DNA of 64,000 nucleotides, taken from Actimicrobium sp047621345 (lineage in GTDB: Bacteria; Pseudomonadota; Gammaproteobacteria; Burkholderiales; Burkholderiaceae_D). The stretch covers positions 1-64,000 of the forward strand of contig JBLHLW010000012.1 in NCBI GenBank assembly GCA_047621345.1. Direction: 5' to 3'. Every line of letters starts with the position of its first letter. Within the stretch, counting starts at the first letter, position 1. The notes under the pieces were generated by a model, which saw only the letters and a program-made list of their open reading frames with translations, was not told the origin of the DNA and made no database searches. This document shows, piece after piece, positions 43,332-52,306 of the stretch. The position numbers were made by a program, and so were the translations under genes.

Positions 43332-45133
43332 GTCGACACCGCTGGTGCGTGATTACTACCGGCATAGACGTCGCGGACGATGTCCGAACCTACGACTTCA
43401 TCGACCGAACCATCCATGACGATTTTTCCTTGATGTAAAACGACAATGCGCGAACTGATGGCGCGCACGAATTCGAGGTCGTGTTCGACTAGCAGCAGGC
43501 ACAACCCGTACTTGGTCGACAGGTCGACCAGAATGCTGCCGATGAGGGTGCGCTCGGCTTTGGTCAGGCCGGCGGTAGGTTCATCGAGCAGCAGTACGCG
43601 CGGCTCAAGAGCCAGCACCATGGCCAGTTCCAGCGCTTGCTTTTGGCCGTGCGACAGGATGCGGCATTCGCGTTCCAGTTCCTGATCCAGGCCGGTCGCG
43701 CGCAAGACGTCGAGCGCGGCTTTCGGCAATGCCAGTACCGGGCTGGTTGCCCAGCGATCGGGCGTCTGGATCCGGGTGCGGGCAATGCGCAAGGCTTCGG
43801 CCACGGTCAGCGAATCGAAGGTGATGGCGGTCTGGAATTTGCGCCCGATCCCGAGCGCCACGCATTGATCCGGCGGTAGACCATGGGTGGGGAAACCATT
43901 GACATGCACGGTGCCCGACGAGCTTTCGGCACCGTCGCTGATGCATTTCATTAGCGTGGTTTTGCCGGCCCCATTGGGGCCAACGATGCTGAGCAGTTCA
44001 CCCGGTCGTACCGAAAACGTGATGCCGTTGAGTACCGACAGGCTACCGAAATGCTTGGCCACGCCATTGAGTACCAGTGCCGATGGCGCATTGGCCTGAA
44101 ACGGTAGTGGTACCGCTTCTTCCAATTGCTGTGGTGCGACCTTGGTCACCCGCAGTCGCAGTCCGCGCAGCGCACCTGTCACTAACGGCATCAGGCCGCG
44201 CGGCATCGCCACGATGACCAGCACGAAGGCAGTGCCGACCAGTAGTTTCCAGAGATAAGGCATGTCACCGCTGAGATAGGCACTGCCGACATCGATCAGG
44301 ATGGTGCCGATGACCGGCCCAAACAGCGTGCCGCGCCCGCCGAGTGCCACCCAGATCACGAGCTCGGTGCCGAACACGAAGCCGGCGTATTCCGGTGCCA
44401 CCACCATCTGCACACACGCAAACAGGAAACCGGCGGTTGCGGCGATCAGCGATGCGATACCCATCAGCCGTGTTTTTATGCGCGAGGTATTCATCCCGAG
44501 ATATTCGCAACGGGCTTCATTTTCGCGTATGGCGACCAGCAGTTTGCCGGCATCGCTGCGCACGAACAGCCACGCGCCCAGCGTCAGCACGATCAGGAAT
44601 GTGCCCGTGATGAGATACCAGACTTCGAGCGGCAAATCGAAACTCTCGAAGCCGGAAATGCCGCTGCTCGAACCCGTCAGCACGCCGCCCGAGTAAATCG
44701 CCTGCACCAGTACGATCGGCAACACCAGCGACACGACCGAGGCATAGAGCGGCGAAGCGCCATGATAAAACGCCAGCCAGCTCACGAGACGCGAGACAGT
44801 CCATGAGGCCGCGAGGCCACCGGTAAATGCCAGCACGGCGGTCAGCGGCGAGAAGCCGTAATGCTGAAATGTCAGACCGGCCGCGTACGCACCAATGCCA
44901 AAAAATGCCGACTGACCGAACGTCAGCACCCCGGTATAGCCCCACAGCAGATCGACCGTGAGGGCGACGGCGGCGAACAAAAAGGCACGAATCAGGTTGT
45001 TGACCAAAAATGTGGGTAGGGTATAGCTACTCACAAGTAGAAGAATCAGCACTGCCAGCAGGATGCCAATGGCCCGACGCGACATGATGGGACGCGCAGC
45101 GCGTGTAGCCGATGCGGCTGAAGTGTTATTCAT
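43328..45133 (-). CDS. Fused ABC permease and ATP-binding protein (LivM-LivG)
   Basis: This 601-residue fusion joins two normally separate transporter parts. Residues about 15-320 form a LivM-type permease with 8-10 membrane helices, including LLWGYTGVLTFGQSAFFGIG. After a linker, residues about 355-600 form a LivG-type ATPase with Walker A GPNGAGKTT, signature LSHGQKQ and Walker B PRVLLLDEPTAGL. ATG 45133 follows AAGGA; it overlaps livH by 8 bases. Such fusions occur in this importer class. Confidence 0.92.
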   Translation of the reverse strand: MNNTSAASATRAARPIMSRRAIGILLAVLILLLVSSYTLPTFLVNNLIRAFLFAAVALTVDLLWGYTGVLTFGQSAFFGIGAYAAGLTFQHYGFSPLTAVLAFTGGLAASWTVSRLVSWLAFYHGASPLYASVVSLVLPIVLVQAIYSGGVLTGSSSGISGFESFDLPLEVWYLITGTFLIVLTLGAWLFVRSDAGKLLVAIRENEARCEYLGMNTSRIKTRLMGIASLIAATAGFLFACVQMVVAPEYAGFVFGTELVIWVALGGRGTLFGPVIGTILIDVGSAYLSGDMPYLWKLLVGTAFVLVIVAMPRGLMPLVTGALRGLRLRVTKVAPQQLEEAVPLPFQANAPSALVLNGVAKHFGSLSVLNGITFSVRPGELLSIVGPNGAGKTTLMKCISDGAESSSGTVHVNGFPTHGLPPDQCVALGIGRKFQTAITFDSLTVAEALRIARTRIQTPDRWATSPVLALPKAALDVLRATGLDQELERECRILSHGQKQALELAMVLALEPRVLLLDEPTAGLTKAERTLIGSILVDLSTKYGLCLLLVEHDLEFVRAISSRIVVLHQGKIVMDGSVDEVVGSDIVRDVYAGSNHAPAVST

Positions 45134-45962
45134 TCGAGAATCCTTTCGGGCGGATGCGCAAGAGCAGGGCGGCAAGGATCACTAGTGTCAGGCCGCCAAG
45201 CACTGGATTAACGAGATTACTCACCAGTGCCTGTGCGCCACCGAGTACCAGACAGGCGGCGGCCAGACTCACCAGCGAGGAGCCGGAGACCATCACCAGC
45301 ATGAAAGCACTGACTAGCCACGGTACGCCCATGTTCGGGTCCACACTTGATAGTGGCGTAATGAGCGTTCCGGCCAGACTGGCCAACGCCGCACCCATGC
45401 AAAAGCTGAGAAAGCGCACGCGCCCGCTGCTAATGCCCAGCCCGCGCGCCAGCGATTCATTCATGATCACGGCGCGGGTTTGCAGGCCCAGTCGGGTACC
45501 GTTGAGCAGTGCGCCCAGCGCCAACGCCAGCACGACGGCGACACCCAGCAGGATCAGGCGATATTGCGAATACTGTCCGCCGAAAATCGGCATGGCGCCG
45601 CTGACAGGACTGGCGACGAATTGAATCTCGCGGCCGAAGGCGAGGGTAATGACTTGTCCGATGATGATGCCCAACCCCCAGGTGGCGAGGATGGCGTCGA
45701 GTGGCCGGGCGTACAGCGGGCGCACGACCAGGCGTTCGATCACGGCGCCGAGAGCGAAACCGATGACCAGAGACAGGGGCAAGGTCCAGAGAAAACCGAG
45801 GCCGAGTTTGGCCGCGATCACGCCAGAATAACCGCCTACGGTCAGAAATGCGCCATGCGCAAAATTGATGATTTTCATGACGCCGAAAATGATCAGCAGA
45901 CCCGCCGCGACGATAAACAGAATCGCTGACGAGGTAATGACATTGAGGAAAATATCCAGCAC
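45126..45962 (-). CDS. ABC transporter permease (LivH type)
   Basis: This is an inner-membrane permease of a branched-chain-amino-acid/amide-type importer, 278 residues with about eight helices. It has family features ITSSAILFIVAAGLLIIFGV, MKIINFAHGAFLTVGGY and the coupling region SSGRVRFLSFCMGAALASLA. It follows the binding-protein gene after about 106 bases that contain an attenuator-like hairpin. Confidence 0.92.
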   Translation of the reverse strand: MLDIFLNVITSSAILFIVAAGLLIIFGVMKIINFAHGAFLTVGGYSGVIAAKLGLGFLWTLPLSLVIGFALGAVIERLVVRPLYARPLDAILATWGLGIIIGQVITLAFGREIQFVASPVSGAMPIFGGQYSQYRLILLGVAVVLALALGALLNGTRLGLQTRAVIMNESLARGLGISSGRVRFLSFCMGAALASLAGTLITPLSSVDPNMGVPWLVSAFMLVMVSGSSLVSLAAACLVLGGAQALVSNLVNPVLGGLTLVILAALLLRIRPKGFSNE

Positions 45963-45979
45963 GAGCGCTCTCCCTGCGG

Positions 45980-46020
45980 AAAAAAACCGGCGTGCCGAAG
46001 GCGCGCTTAGGCGCCTCCGG
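45980..46020 (-). terminator. Attenuator-like hairpin between binding protein and permease
   Basis: On the minus strand a GC-rich fold (CCGGAGGCGC pairing with GCGCCTTCGG, or a shorter GCC-TTC-GGC stem) precedes seven T residues at 45986-45980. It probably stops most transcripts after the binding-protein gene, so that protein is made in excess over the membrane parts. Confidence 0.7.
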
Positions 46021-46068
46021 TGCTTGGGGATGACACGCGTCAGAGTCTCTGCGCGTGCAGGCGGGGAG

Positions 46069-47244
46069 TTACTTCAGGCTCGGGCACTGTGCGCCCGGAT
46101 CGACGTTGGCAAAGGAGCTGATGATCTTCACTGCGCCATCTTTTTGGACCTGGCCGAGGTACATGGTCAGCGGCGTGTGGTGCTGCTTGTTCATCTGGAT
46201 TTTGCCGCGCGGACCTTCGTAGGACACCAGTGGCAGGGCCTTGAGGACCTTGTCGGTATCGGTCGAACCGGCTTTTTCGACGGCGGCCTTGTACAGATAG
46301 ATCGCTTCGTATTGCGGCACTGAGAGGTCATTTGGTGTCTTGAGATCGTCGCCGAATTTTTTCTTCATGCTGGCCAAAAATTTGGTATTGGCAGGCGAGT
46401 CGATATTGGTCAGGTACGATCCGGCGATGAAGATGCCATCCGCATCCGGTCCCATGTTCTTGGCGGTGCCTTCATCGACCGCCAGATTGCCATAGGGTAG
46501 TTTGATACCGGCCGCGCGCATCTGCTTGGTCAGTGTCACGTTCGGTGCGCCGCCTGCAGTCGACGTAATGATGGCGTCCGGCTTGGCAGCCTGCAGCTTG
46601 CTCAGGATCGGTGTCCAGTCGGAACCATCCATAGGCAGGTATTCGTTGCCGACGACTTTGCCACCGATTTTTTCAATATAGGTCTTGGTAAAGTCGAGCA
46701 TGCCGCGACCGAACGAATAATCGCTGCCGATCAGGAAAAAAGTCTTGGCCTTGTACTCTTTGACGAAGTAGTCAACGATCGGTGCGACCTGCTGATCCGG
46801 TACCCAGGCATTGACGAACATGTTGCGGTTGCACGATTTGCCTTCGTAGAACGAGGTGTAGATATAAGGCACCTTGCCACGGCTGACGATGGGCAGGCCG
46901 GCGTTACGCGCCGCGCTGGTTTCCATCGAGATGAGGACATTCACTTTTTTCTGGAAGACCAGCGAGTCAAAGGCTTTTTGTGCACCTGCCGCACCACTGG
47001 CGTCATCGGCAATTTCAAGCATTACTTTTTTGCCGAGGATGCCACCGGCGGCGTTGATTTCTTCAACGGCGAGCTGGCTTGACTGCACGACCGACGGCGC
47101 AACCACACTGTTGGCGCCGCTCAATCCGACCGGTACACCGATGCTGATGGTGTCGGCTGCAGACACCCCCATGGCCATCGCAACCAATGAAACGCCAACC
47201 GTAGTTTTTAATGCGACCTGGGCAAATTTGTACGAGATTTTCAT
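46069..47244 (-). CDS. ABC transporter substrate-binding protein (LivK/AmiC-like)
   Basis: This periplasmic binding protein of the type I fold has 391 residues. A Sec signal peptide covers about 1-25 (SLVAMAMGVSAADT). The start of the mature protein, ISIGVPVGLSGANSVVAPSV, and later AVEEINAAGGILGKKV fit the branched-chain/amide/urea binding family. I chose ATG 47244 (MKISYKF). It leads the operon, and its substrate is probably an amide-containing compound, judged from the downstream hydrolases. Confidence 0.9.
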   Translation of the reverse strand: MKISYKFAQVALKTTVGVSLVAMAMGVSAADTISIGVPVGLSGANSVVAPSVVQSSQLAVEEINAAGGILGKKVMLEIADDASGAAGAQKAFDSLVFQKKVNVLISMETSAARNAGLPIVSRGKVPYIYTSFYEGKSCNRNMFVNAWVPDQQVAPIVDYFVKEYKAKTFFLIGSDYSFGRGMLDFTKTYIEKIGGKVVGNEYLPMDGSDWTPILSKLQAAKPDAIITSTAGGAPNVTLTKQMRAAGIKLPYGNLAVDEGTAKNMGPDADGIFIAGSYLTNIDSPANTKFLASMKKKFGDDLKTPNDLSVPQYEAIYLYKAAVEKAGSTDTDKVLKALPLVSYEGPRGKIQMNKQHHTPLTMYLGQVQKDGAVKIISSFANVDPGAQCPSLK

Positions 47245-47680
47245 CTTCAGCTCTTTCGATGCGGGTTTGGGGAACACAAATCATCACGGGTGGGCATTGG
47301 CTTGATTCAGCGAATACTGTGGCAGTGCCTGATCTGTGAAAGTACTTTTCTTTTAATGAAAGTGACTTGAACATAGCAGATATCGTGCCTGATAGACATT
47401 AAAATAAGTCATGGTCGACCGGTCGCCTGAATAGCCGCATTCAATCAGGGAGCGCAGGGCGGTGATGGCTTTGCCCTTGGCACAAACATCACCGGTTGGT
47501 GGCGACATACGACGAAGTCGGCGCTCACTTGGTGCAGGACTGAGTGCGTCGTCATGCATGGTGGTGCGCTGAGTCGCAATGAATGTCCGTCCTCCAAGTC
47601 GTCAGGGTTTGTGAGTTGCCGTACAGACAAGTGGCGTCTCTTTGATTAGCATCCTTGCATCCCACCAATCTCCCGCTCTC
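47245..47680. other. Divergent promoter region with paired GAAAGT repeats
   Basis: This 436-base region separates the livK-type operon and the UvrA2 gene. GAAAGTACTT (47338-47347) and GAAAGTGACTT (47358-47368) are direct repeats 20 bases apart, about two helical turns, and may be a regulator-binding site. A 68-codon minus frame (47353-47559) has no protein-like features and I do not call it. Confidence 0.4.
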
Positions 47681-50224
47681 ATGCCCAAGACACCTTCCAG
47701 ATCGCCAGCCCTCCCGGCCGTTCGTAGCGGCTACGTCCAAGTACGCGGCGCACGCGAACACAATCTCAAGGAAGTCGACGTCGATATTCCCCGTGATGCG
47801 CTCGTGGTATTTACCGGCGTTTCCGGTTCAGGCAAATCATCCTTGGCGTTCGGCACGCTCTATGCGGAAGCGCAGCGGCGCTATCTGGAGTCGGTGTCGC
47901 CGTATGCGCGACGGTTGTTTAACCAGATGGCCGTGCCAGACGTCGATGCGATTGACGGCTTGCCGCCAGCGGTAGCGTTGCAACAGCAGCGTGGTTCGCC
48001 GACTACCCGTTCGTCGGTCGGCAGCGTCACGACCTTGTCGAATCTGTTGCGCATGCTGTACTCGCGTGCCGGTGATTATCCGGCAGGCCAAGCGTTGCTG
48101 TATGCCGAGTCGTTTTCGGCGAATACACCGGAAGGCGCCTGCCCCCAGTGTCACGGCATGGGCCGGGTCTACGAGGTGACGGAACGCTCGCTGGTGCCGG
48201 ACGACCGATTGACCATCCGCGAACGCGCCATCGCCGCCTGGCCGACTGCCTGGCATGGCCAGAACTTGCGCGAAATTTTGACGACACTCGGGTTCGACGT
48301 TGACACGCCGTGGCGCGACCTGCCGAAAAAAGACCGCGACTGGATTCTGTTTACCGACGAACAGCCGACCGCCCCGGTGTATTCCGGCTTCACGGCAGAG
48401 GAAGTGCGCGCCGCAATCGAGCGCAAGGTGATGCCGAGTTATCAGGGCACCTTTACCGGTGCCAAAAAATATGTATTGCAGACGTTCGCCACGACCCAAA
48501 GTGCGCTGATGAAAAAGCGGGTGGCGCAGTACATGGTCAGTTCCGACTGCCCGCTGTGCCAAGGCAAACGGCTGCGCCCCGAAGCGCTGTCGGTGAAATT
48601 TGCGGGTTGCGATATCGCTGACATTTCCCGTCTGCCGCTCAATCGTCTCAGCGCACTTCTTGCGCCGTTCGCTGACGGCACCGCCAAGGTCGATGCCAAA
48701 CAGCAGCGCGAACATCCGGAAAAAGCGCTCGTCACGCAGCGCATTGCCGTTGATCTGATCGAGCGGGTCGCCGTGCTGCTGGAGTTGGGATTGGGTTATC
48801 TGGCACTCGAACGCAGTACACCGACGCTGTCGCCCGGCGAACTGCAGCGCCTGCGGCTGGCGACGCAAGTGCGCTCCAATCTGTTCGGCGTTGTGTATGT
48901 ACTCGATGAGCCATCGGCCGGTTTGCATCCGGCCGACACCGAGGCGCTACTGACGACCTTGGCCCGGCTCAAGGCCTCCGGTAATTCACTGTTTGTTGTC
49001 GAGCATGATCTTGACATCATCCGTGACGCCGACTGGATTGTCGATGTTGGTCCCGGCGCGGGCGATCAGGGTGGATGCGTTCTGTACAGTGGTCCGCCGG
49101 CAGGATTGGCGGATGTCGAACAATCGCAAACCCGGCGTTATCTGTTTGCCGGACCAGCCACGTCACGCCGCACGCCGCGCACGCCGGAGCGCTGGCTGTG
49201 TCTGGAGGGCGTGACCCGCAATAATCTGGATCATCTGGATGCCGCTTTCCCGTTGGGCGTGCTGACCAGTGTGACCGGCGTTTCCGGATCCGGAAAATCG
49301 AGCCTGGTGAGTCAAGCGTTGGTGGACCTGGTTGCGGCGCAGTTGGGTCACCCGATAACGCAGGAGGAGGAAGAAGGCGATGCGCTGGAACAGCGCGCGG
49401 TCAGAGCGACCGGCGGCCATATCGCAGATGGCATGGAAGCGATCAAACGACTGGTGCAAGTCGACCAGAAACCGATCGGACGCACGCCGCGCTCGAATCT
49501 GGCGACCTACACCGGCTTGTTTGACTATGTGCGCAAACTGTTTGCCGCAACCGAGGACGCCCGCGCCCAGCATTACGACGCTGGCCGGTTTTCGTTCAAC
49601 GTCGTCAAGGGACGTTGCGCTACTTGTGCTGGCGAGGGCCAGGTCATGGTCGAGTTATTGTTTTTGCCTAGCGTGTATGCGCCTTGCCCGACTTGTCACG
49701 GCACGCGTTACAACGAAGGCACGCTCGCGGTCCAGTACCGCGAGCGCAATATCGCCGAGGTACTGGCGATGACGGTCGATACCGCATGGGATTTTTTTGC
49801 CGACGAAGCACCGTTGCGACGTCCTTTGACGGTCTTGCGCGAGGTCGGTCTGGGGTATTTGCGGCTCGGTCAGGCTGCCACCGAATTGTCCGGCGGCGAA
49901 GCCCAGCGCGTCAAACTCGCCACCGAACTGCAACGACCGCAGCGCGGTGACACGCTGTACATTCTCGATGAACCGACTACCGGCCTGCATCCCTCGGACA
50001 TCGATAAACTGATCGCGCAACTCGATGCCTTGGTCGCGTCAGGCAATACCGTGATCGTGGTCGAGCACGACATGCGTGTGGTCGCGGCAAGCGACTGGGT
50101 CATCGACATTGGCCCCGGTGCCGGCGACCAGGGTGGCCGCGTTGTGGCGAGTGCGCCGCCCGATCAGGTCGCGCTCGCGGCAGACAGTCGCACCGCACCG
50201 TATCTGGCGCGGGCATTGGCTTGA
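47681..50224 (+). CDS. UvrA2-type excinuclease ATPase homologue
   Basis: This is a UvrA-family dimeric ABC ATPase of 847 residues. It has two Walker A motifs (GVSGSGKSS at about 46-54 and again near 529), two signature/Walker B halves and zinc-binding CxxC pairs (CPQCHG, CPLCQG, CATCAG, CPTCHG). The roughly 120-residue UvrB-binding domain expected after LLRMLYSRAG is missing: the chain passes straight to SANTPEGACPQCHG. This fits UvrA2/DrrC-like paralogues, linked to DNA damage or drug tolerance. Start ATG 47681 is preferred to TTG 47642. Confidence 0.88.
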   Translation: MPKTPSRSPALPAVRSGYVQVRGAREHNLKEVDVDIPRDALVVFTGVSGSGKSSLAFGTLYAEAQRRYLESVSPYARRLFNQMAVPDVDAIDGLPPAVALQQQRGSPTTRSSVGSVTTLSNLLRMLYSRAGDYPAGQALLYAESFSANTPEGACPQCHGMGRVYEVTERSLVPDDRLTIRERAIAAWPTAWHGQNLREILTTLGFDVDTPWRDLPKKDRDWILFTDEQPTAPVYSGFTAEEVRAAIERKVMPSYQGTFTGAKKYVLQTFATTQSALMKKRVAQYMVSSDCPLCQGKRLRPEALSVKFAGCDIADISRLPLNRLSALLAPFADGTAKVDAKQQREHPEKALVTQRIAVDLIERVAVLLELGLGYLALERSTPTLSPGELQRLRLATQVRSNLFGVVYVLDEPSAGLHPADTEALLTTLARLKASGNSLFVVEHDLDIIRDADWIVDVGPGAGDQGGCVLYSGPPAGLADVEQSQTRRYLFAGPATSRRTPRTPERWLCLEGVTRNNLDHLDAAFPLGVLTSVTGVSGSGKSSLVSQALVDLVAAQLGHPITQEEEEGDALEQRAVRATGGHIADGMEAIKRLVQVDQKPIGRTPRSNLATYTGLFDYVRKLFAATEDARAQHYDAGRFSFNVVKGRCATCAGEGQVMVELLFLPSVYAPCPTCHGTRYNEGTLAVQYRERNIAEVLAMTVDTAWDFFADEAPLRRPLTVLREVGLGYLRLGQAATELSGGEAQRVKLATELQRPQRGDTLYILDEPTTGLHPSDIDKLIAQLDALVASGNTVIVVEHDMRVVAASDWVIDIGPGAGDQGGRVVASAPPDQVALAADSRTAPYLARALA

Positions 50225-50638
50225 TGCGGGCAATGAACGTCAGCTTTGACGTCGTTGCTCGATTACCCGCCGGTTAATCAGCAACCTGCCGTCTTTCCAC
50301 GTCACACTGTGACGATGTCTTCCAGCACCTCCTTGTACAGCGCGATGACGGTACTGGTCGATAGCGATAGCGTGTTGCCATCAAGCGCCGTGCGAGCCGC
50401 TTGGCGGTACTAAAGGGCATGCTGACCATTGCGATAATAGCCATGTCACCGACTGGTTACTGAGAGCTTCTGTCACGCTCCCTGCTCGAGTGGAAGCAAG
50501 CCGACGAATATCATGTCAGACTACCAGTCGGTATTTTATTTTAGCGACCACTAATAGCAATTTCAGATTCCTTTACAAATGCAACTCCACATCAGTTTTC
50601 TTACCAACAACAAGCATTCCTTGTGTCAGGATTAGGTC
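50225..50638. other. Intergenic region between UvrA2 and the kinase gene
   Basis: There is no clear gene in about 410 bases. A minus-strand frame of about 33 codons ending near 50307 (ALDGNTLSLSTSTVIALYKE...) looks somewhat protein-like but has no start, and I do not recognise it. The 3' part is AT-rich and probably holds the promoter of the downstream two-component operon. Confidence 0.35.
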
Positions 50639-52306
50639 GTGAATCACGATAACCACCGCGACACGAACCTACCGCAAAGCGATACCAACGCGGCAATGGT
50701 CGGCTGGATGAGATTGGTCCTTGCGACAACTACGTTGTTGACCGTGGTCATTGACGCAGGACAGACCGATAACTCGCGAACTGTTATCTACAGTGTTTTT
50801 ATCGGCTATCTGGCACACAGCGTCGCCCTGTATGTGCTGTCCCGATGCGGCCAGTCTTTTCCACGAAGTAAGCTGGCCCACTGGCTGGATGTGTGCTGGT
50901 ACGGGCTGATCGTTTTATTTACTGGTTACAACAATAGCTTTTATTTCTTATTTTTTTTCTTTGCCATTCTCAGCGCGTCGTTCCGCTGGGGATTTGAAGA
51001 AGGCGCACGCGTCACGATCGTCTCCGCTGCACTCTTCGCAGCGACAGCATGGCTGGTCGATACATCGGCGGAGATCTCAATAATGCTGTTGAGACTGACC
51101 TTTCTGCTCACATTGGGCTACATGATTGCGTACTGGGGTGAGTCGGAGGTTACCCAGAAGCGTCGGCTAGCGCTGCTGCGCGATGTCAGCCAGTTATCCA
51201 ATCCGCGGTTTGGCATTGATCATACGATCGGCGCCATCCTTGAAAAAATCCGGATCTTTTTTAATGCCAGTTCCTGCGTTTTACTGCTACCCGATGAAGA
51301 AATGTCCACCTGGTCGGTGCGAACGGCCACCGCGCGGGTTGATGACCAGTTTCTAACCGCCACGCACATCAGTGCAGAAGCTGCCATCACGTTGACGGGA
51401 TTTCCCGACTACACGATCGCACTTTGCAACCGCTTTACACGGTTATTCCTGCCTTCCTCCTCGCTTTGTCTGACCTGCGAAAAAGGAGACGGTCGATGGT
51501 ACAAGCGCCTTGGCGAAACGGGCACACGGCTCGCTGCATTGCTTGAAACGAGTTCGTTGATCAGTGCTCCCGTATCGATCATCCGAGGCGGTGGCCGTAT
51601 CCACGTCACGTCGCGTCAAACGCGATTTTGTAAAGCAGATGCACTTTTTCTCAGTGATCTTGCAATACAGGCGTTTCCAGTTATTAAGACCATAGGACTA
51701 ATAGACCGGCTAGCCTCAGATGCCGCCTTGCAGGAACGTCAGAGCATTGCCCACGACTTGCATGACACCACCATCCAGCCCTACATCGGTCTGCAATTTG
51801 CGCTTAATGCGATCCGCAGGAAAGCCGCTACGGACAATCTATTGGTGGAGGATCTCGATACCCTGATCGGGATGACCTCGCAAGTCATCGTCGAACTGCG
51901 CAGCTATGCCGGTTCCTTCAAGGTAGGACGGGAAAGCGCTGAACCGATGCTAATGGCAGCCGTACGGCGACAGACTGACCAGGCGCGTGCGTTTTACGGT
52001 ATTGATATTCAAGTCAGCGTACAAGGTCCGCTCACTATTAACGACCGCCTTGCGGCACCGGTCATTCAGATCTTCAGCGAAGGGCTGAGCAATATTTGCC
52101 GACACAGCAATGCGCAGCAAGGTGCCATCCGTCTGTTCGCCGACAGCGGTGTGCTACGGATCGAGATAGAAAATCATTGCTACGGCACGATGTCGGCCGC
52201 TTTTACGCCGCACTCGATTGTCGAGCGGGCACACGCGCTGGGTGGCAAGTCCGAAGTGTGCCGTTCTCCTGATCGTACGACCATCCGTATCGAGATACCC
52301 CTATGA
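50639..52306 (+). CDS. Membrane sensor histidine kinase with GAF-like domain
   Basis: This sensor kinase of 555 residues has about six N-terminal membrane helices (24-165, with a Phe-rich FYFLFFFFAILSASF) and a GAF-like region at about 185-345. A HisKA_3-like helix carries His375 in AHDLHDTTIQPYIGLQFAL, and a short ATPase domain follows (IFSEGLSNICRHSNA). The glycine-rich ATP lid is weak. It starts with GTG 50639. It overlaps the regulator gene by ATGA, and the Tad genes follow, so it probably senses a cue for pilus expression. That link is inferred from position. Confidence 0.85.
   Translation: MNHDNHRDTNLPQSDTNAAMVGWMRLVLATTTLLTVVIDAGQTDNSRTVIYSVFIGYLAHSVALYVLSRCGQSFPRSKLAHWLDVCWYGLIVLFTGYNNSFYFLFFFFAILSASFRWGFEEGARVTIVSAALFAATAWLVDTSAEISIMLLRLTFLLTLGYMIAYWGESEVTQKRRLALLRDVSQLSNPRFGIDHTIGAILEKIRIFFNASSCVLLLPDEEMSTWSVRTATARVDDQFLTATHISAEAAITLTGFPDYTIALCNRFTRLFLPSSSLCLTCEKGDGRWYKRLGETGTRLAALLETSSLISAPVSIIRGGGRIHVTSRQTRFCKADALFLSDLAIQAFPVIKTIGLIDRLASDAALQERQSIAHDLHDTTIQPYIGLQFALNAIRRKAATDNLLVEDLDTLIGMTSQVIVELRSYAGSFKVGRESAEPMLMAAVRRQTDQARAFYGIDIQVSVQGPLTINDRLAAPVIQIFSEGLSNICRHSNAQQGAIRLFADSGVLRIEIENHCYGTMSAAFTPHSIVERAHALGGKSEVCRSPDRTTIRIEIPL

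Noticed and set aside
47353..47559. 68-codon minus-strand frame in the livK-uvrA2 gap
   Set aside because: It has no ribosome-binding site, domain or signal, and is biased like non-coding high-GC DNA.
50225..50638. Short minus-strand frame ending near 50307 as a gene remnant
   Set aside because: Only about 33 codons, no recognised family and no start; not enough to call.
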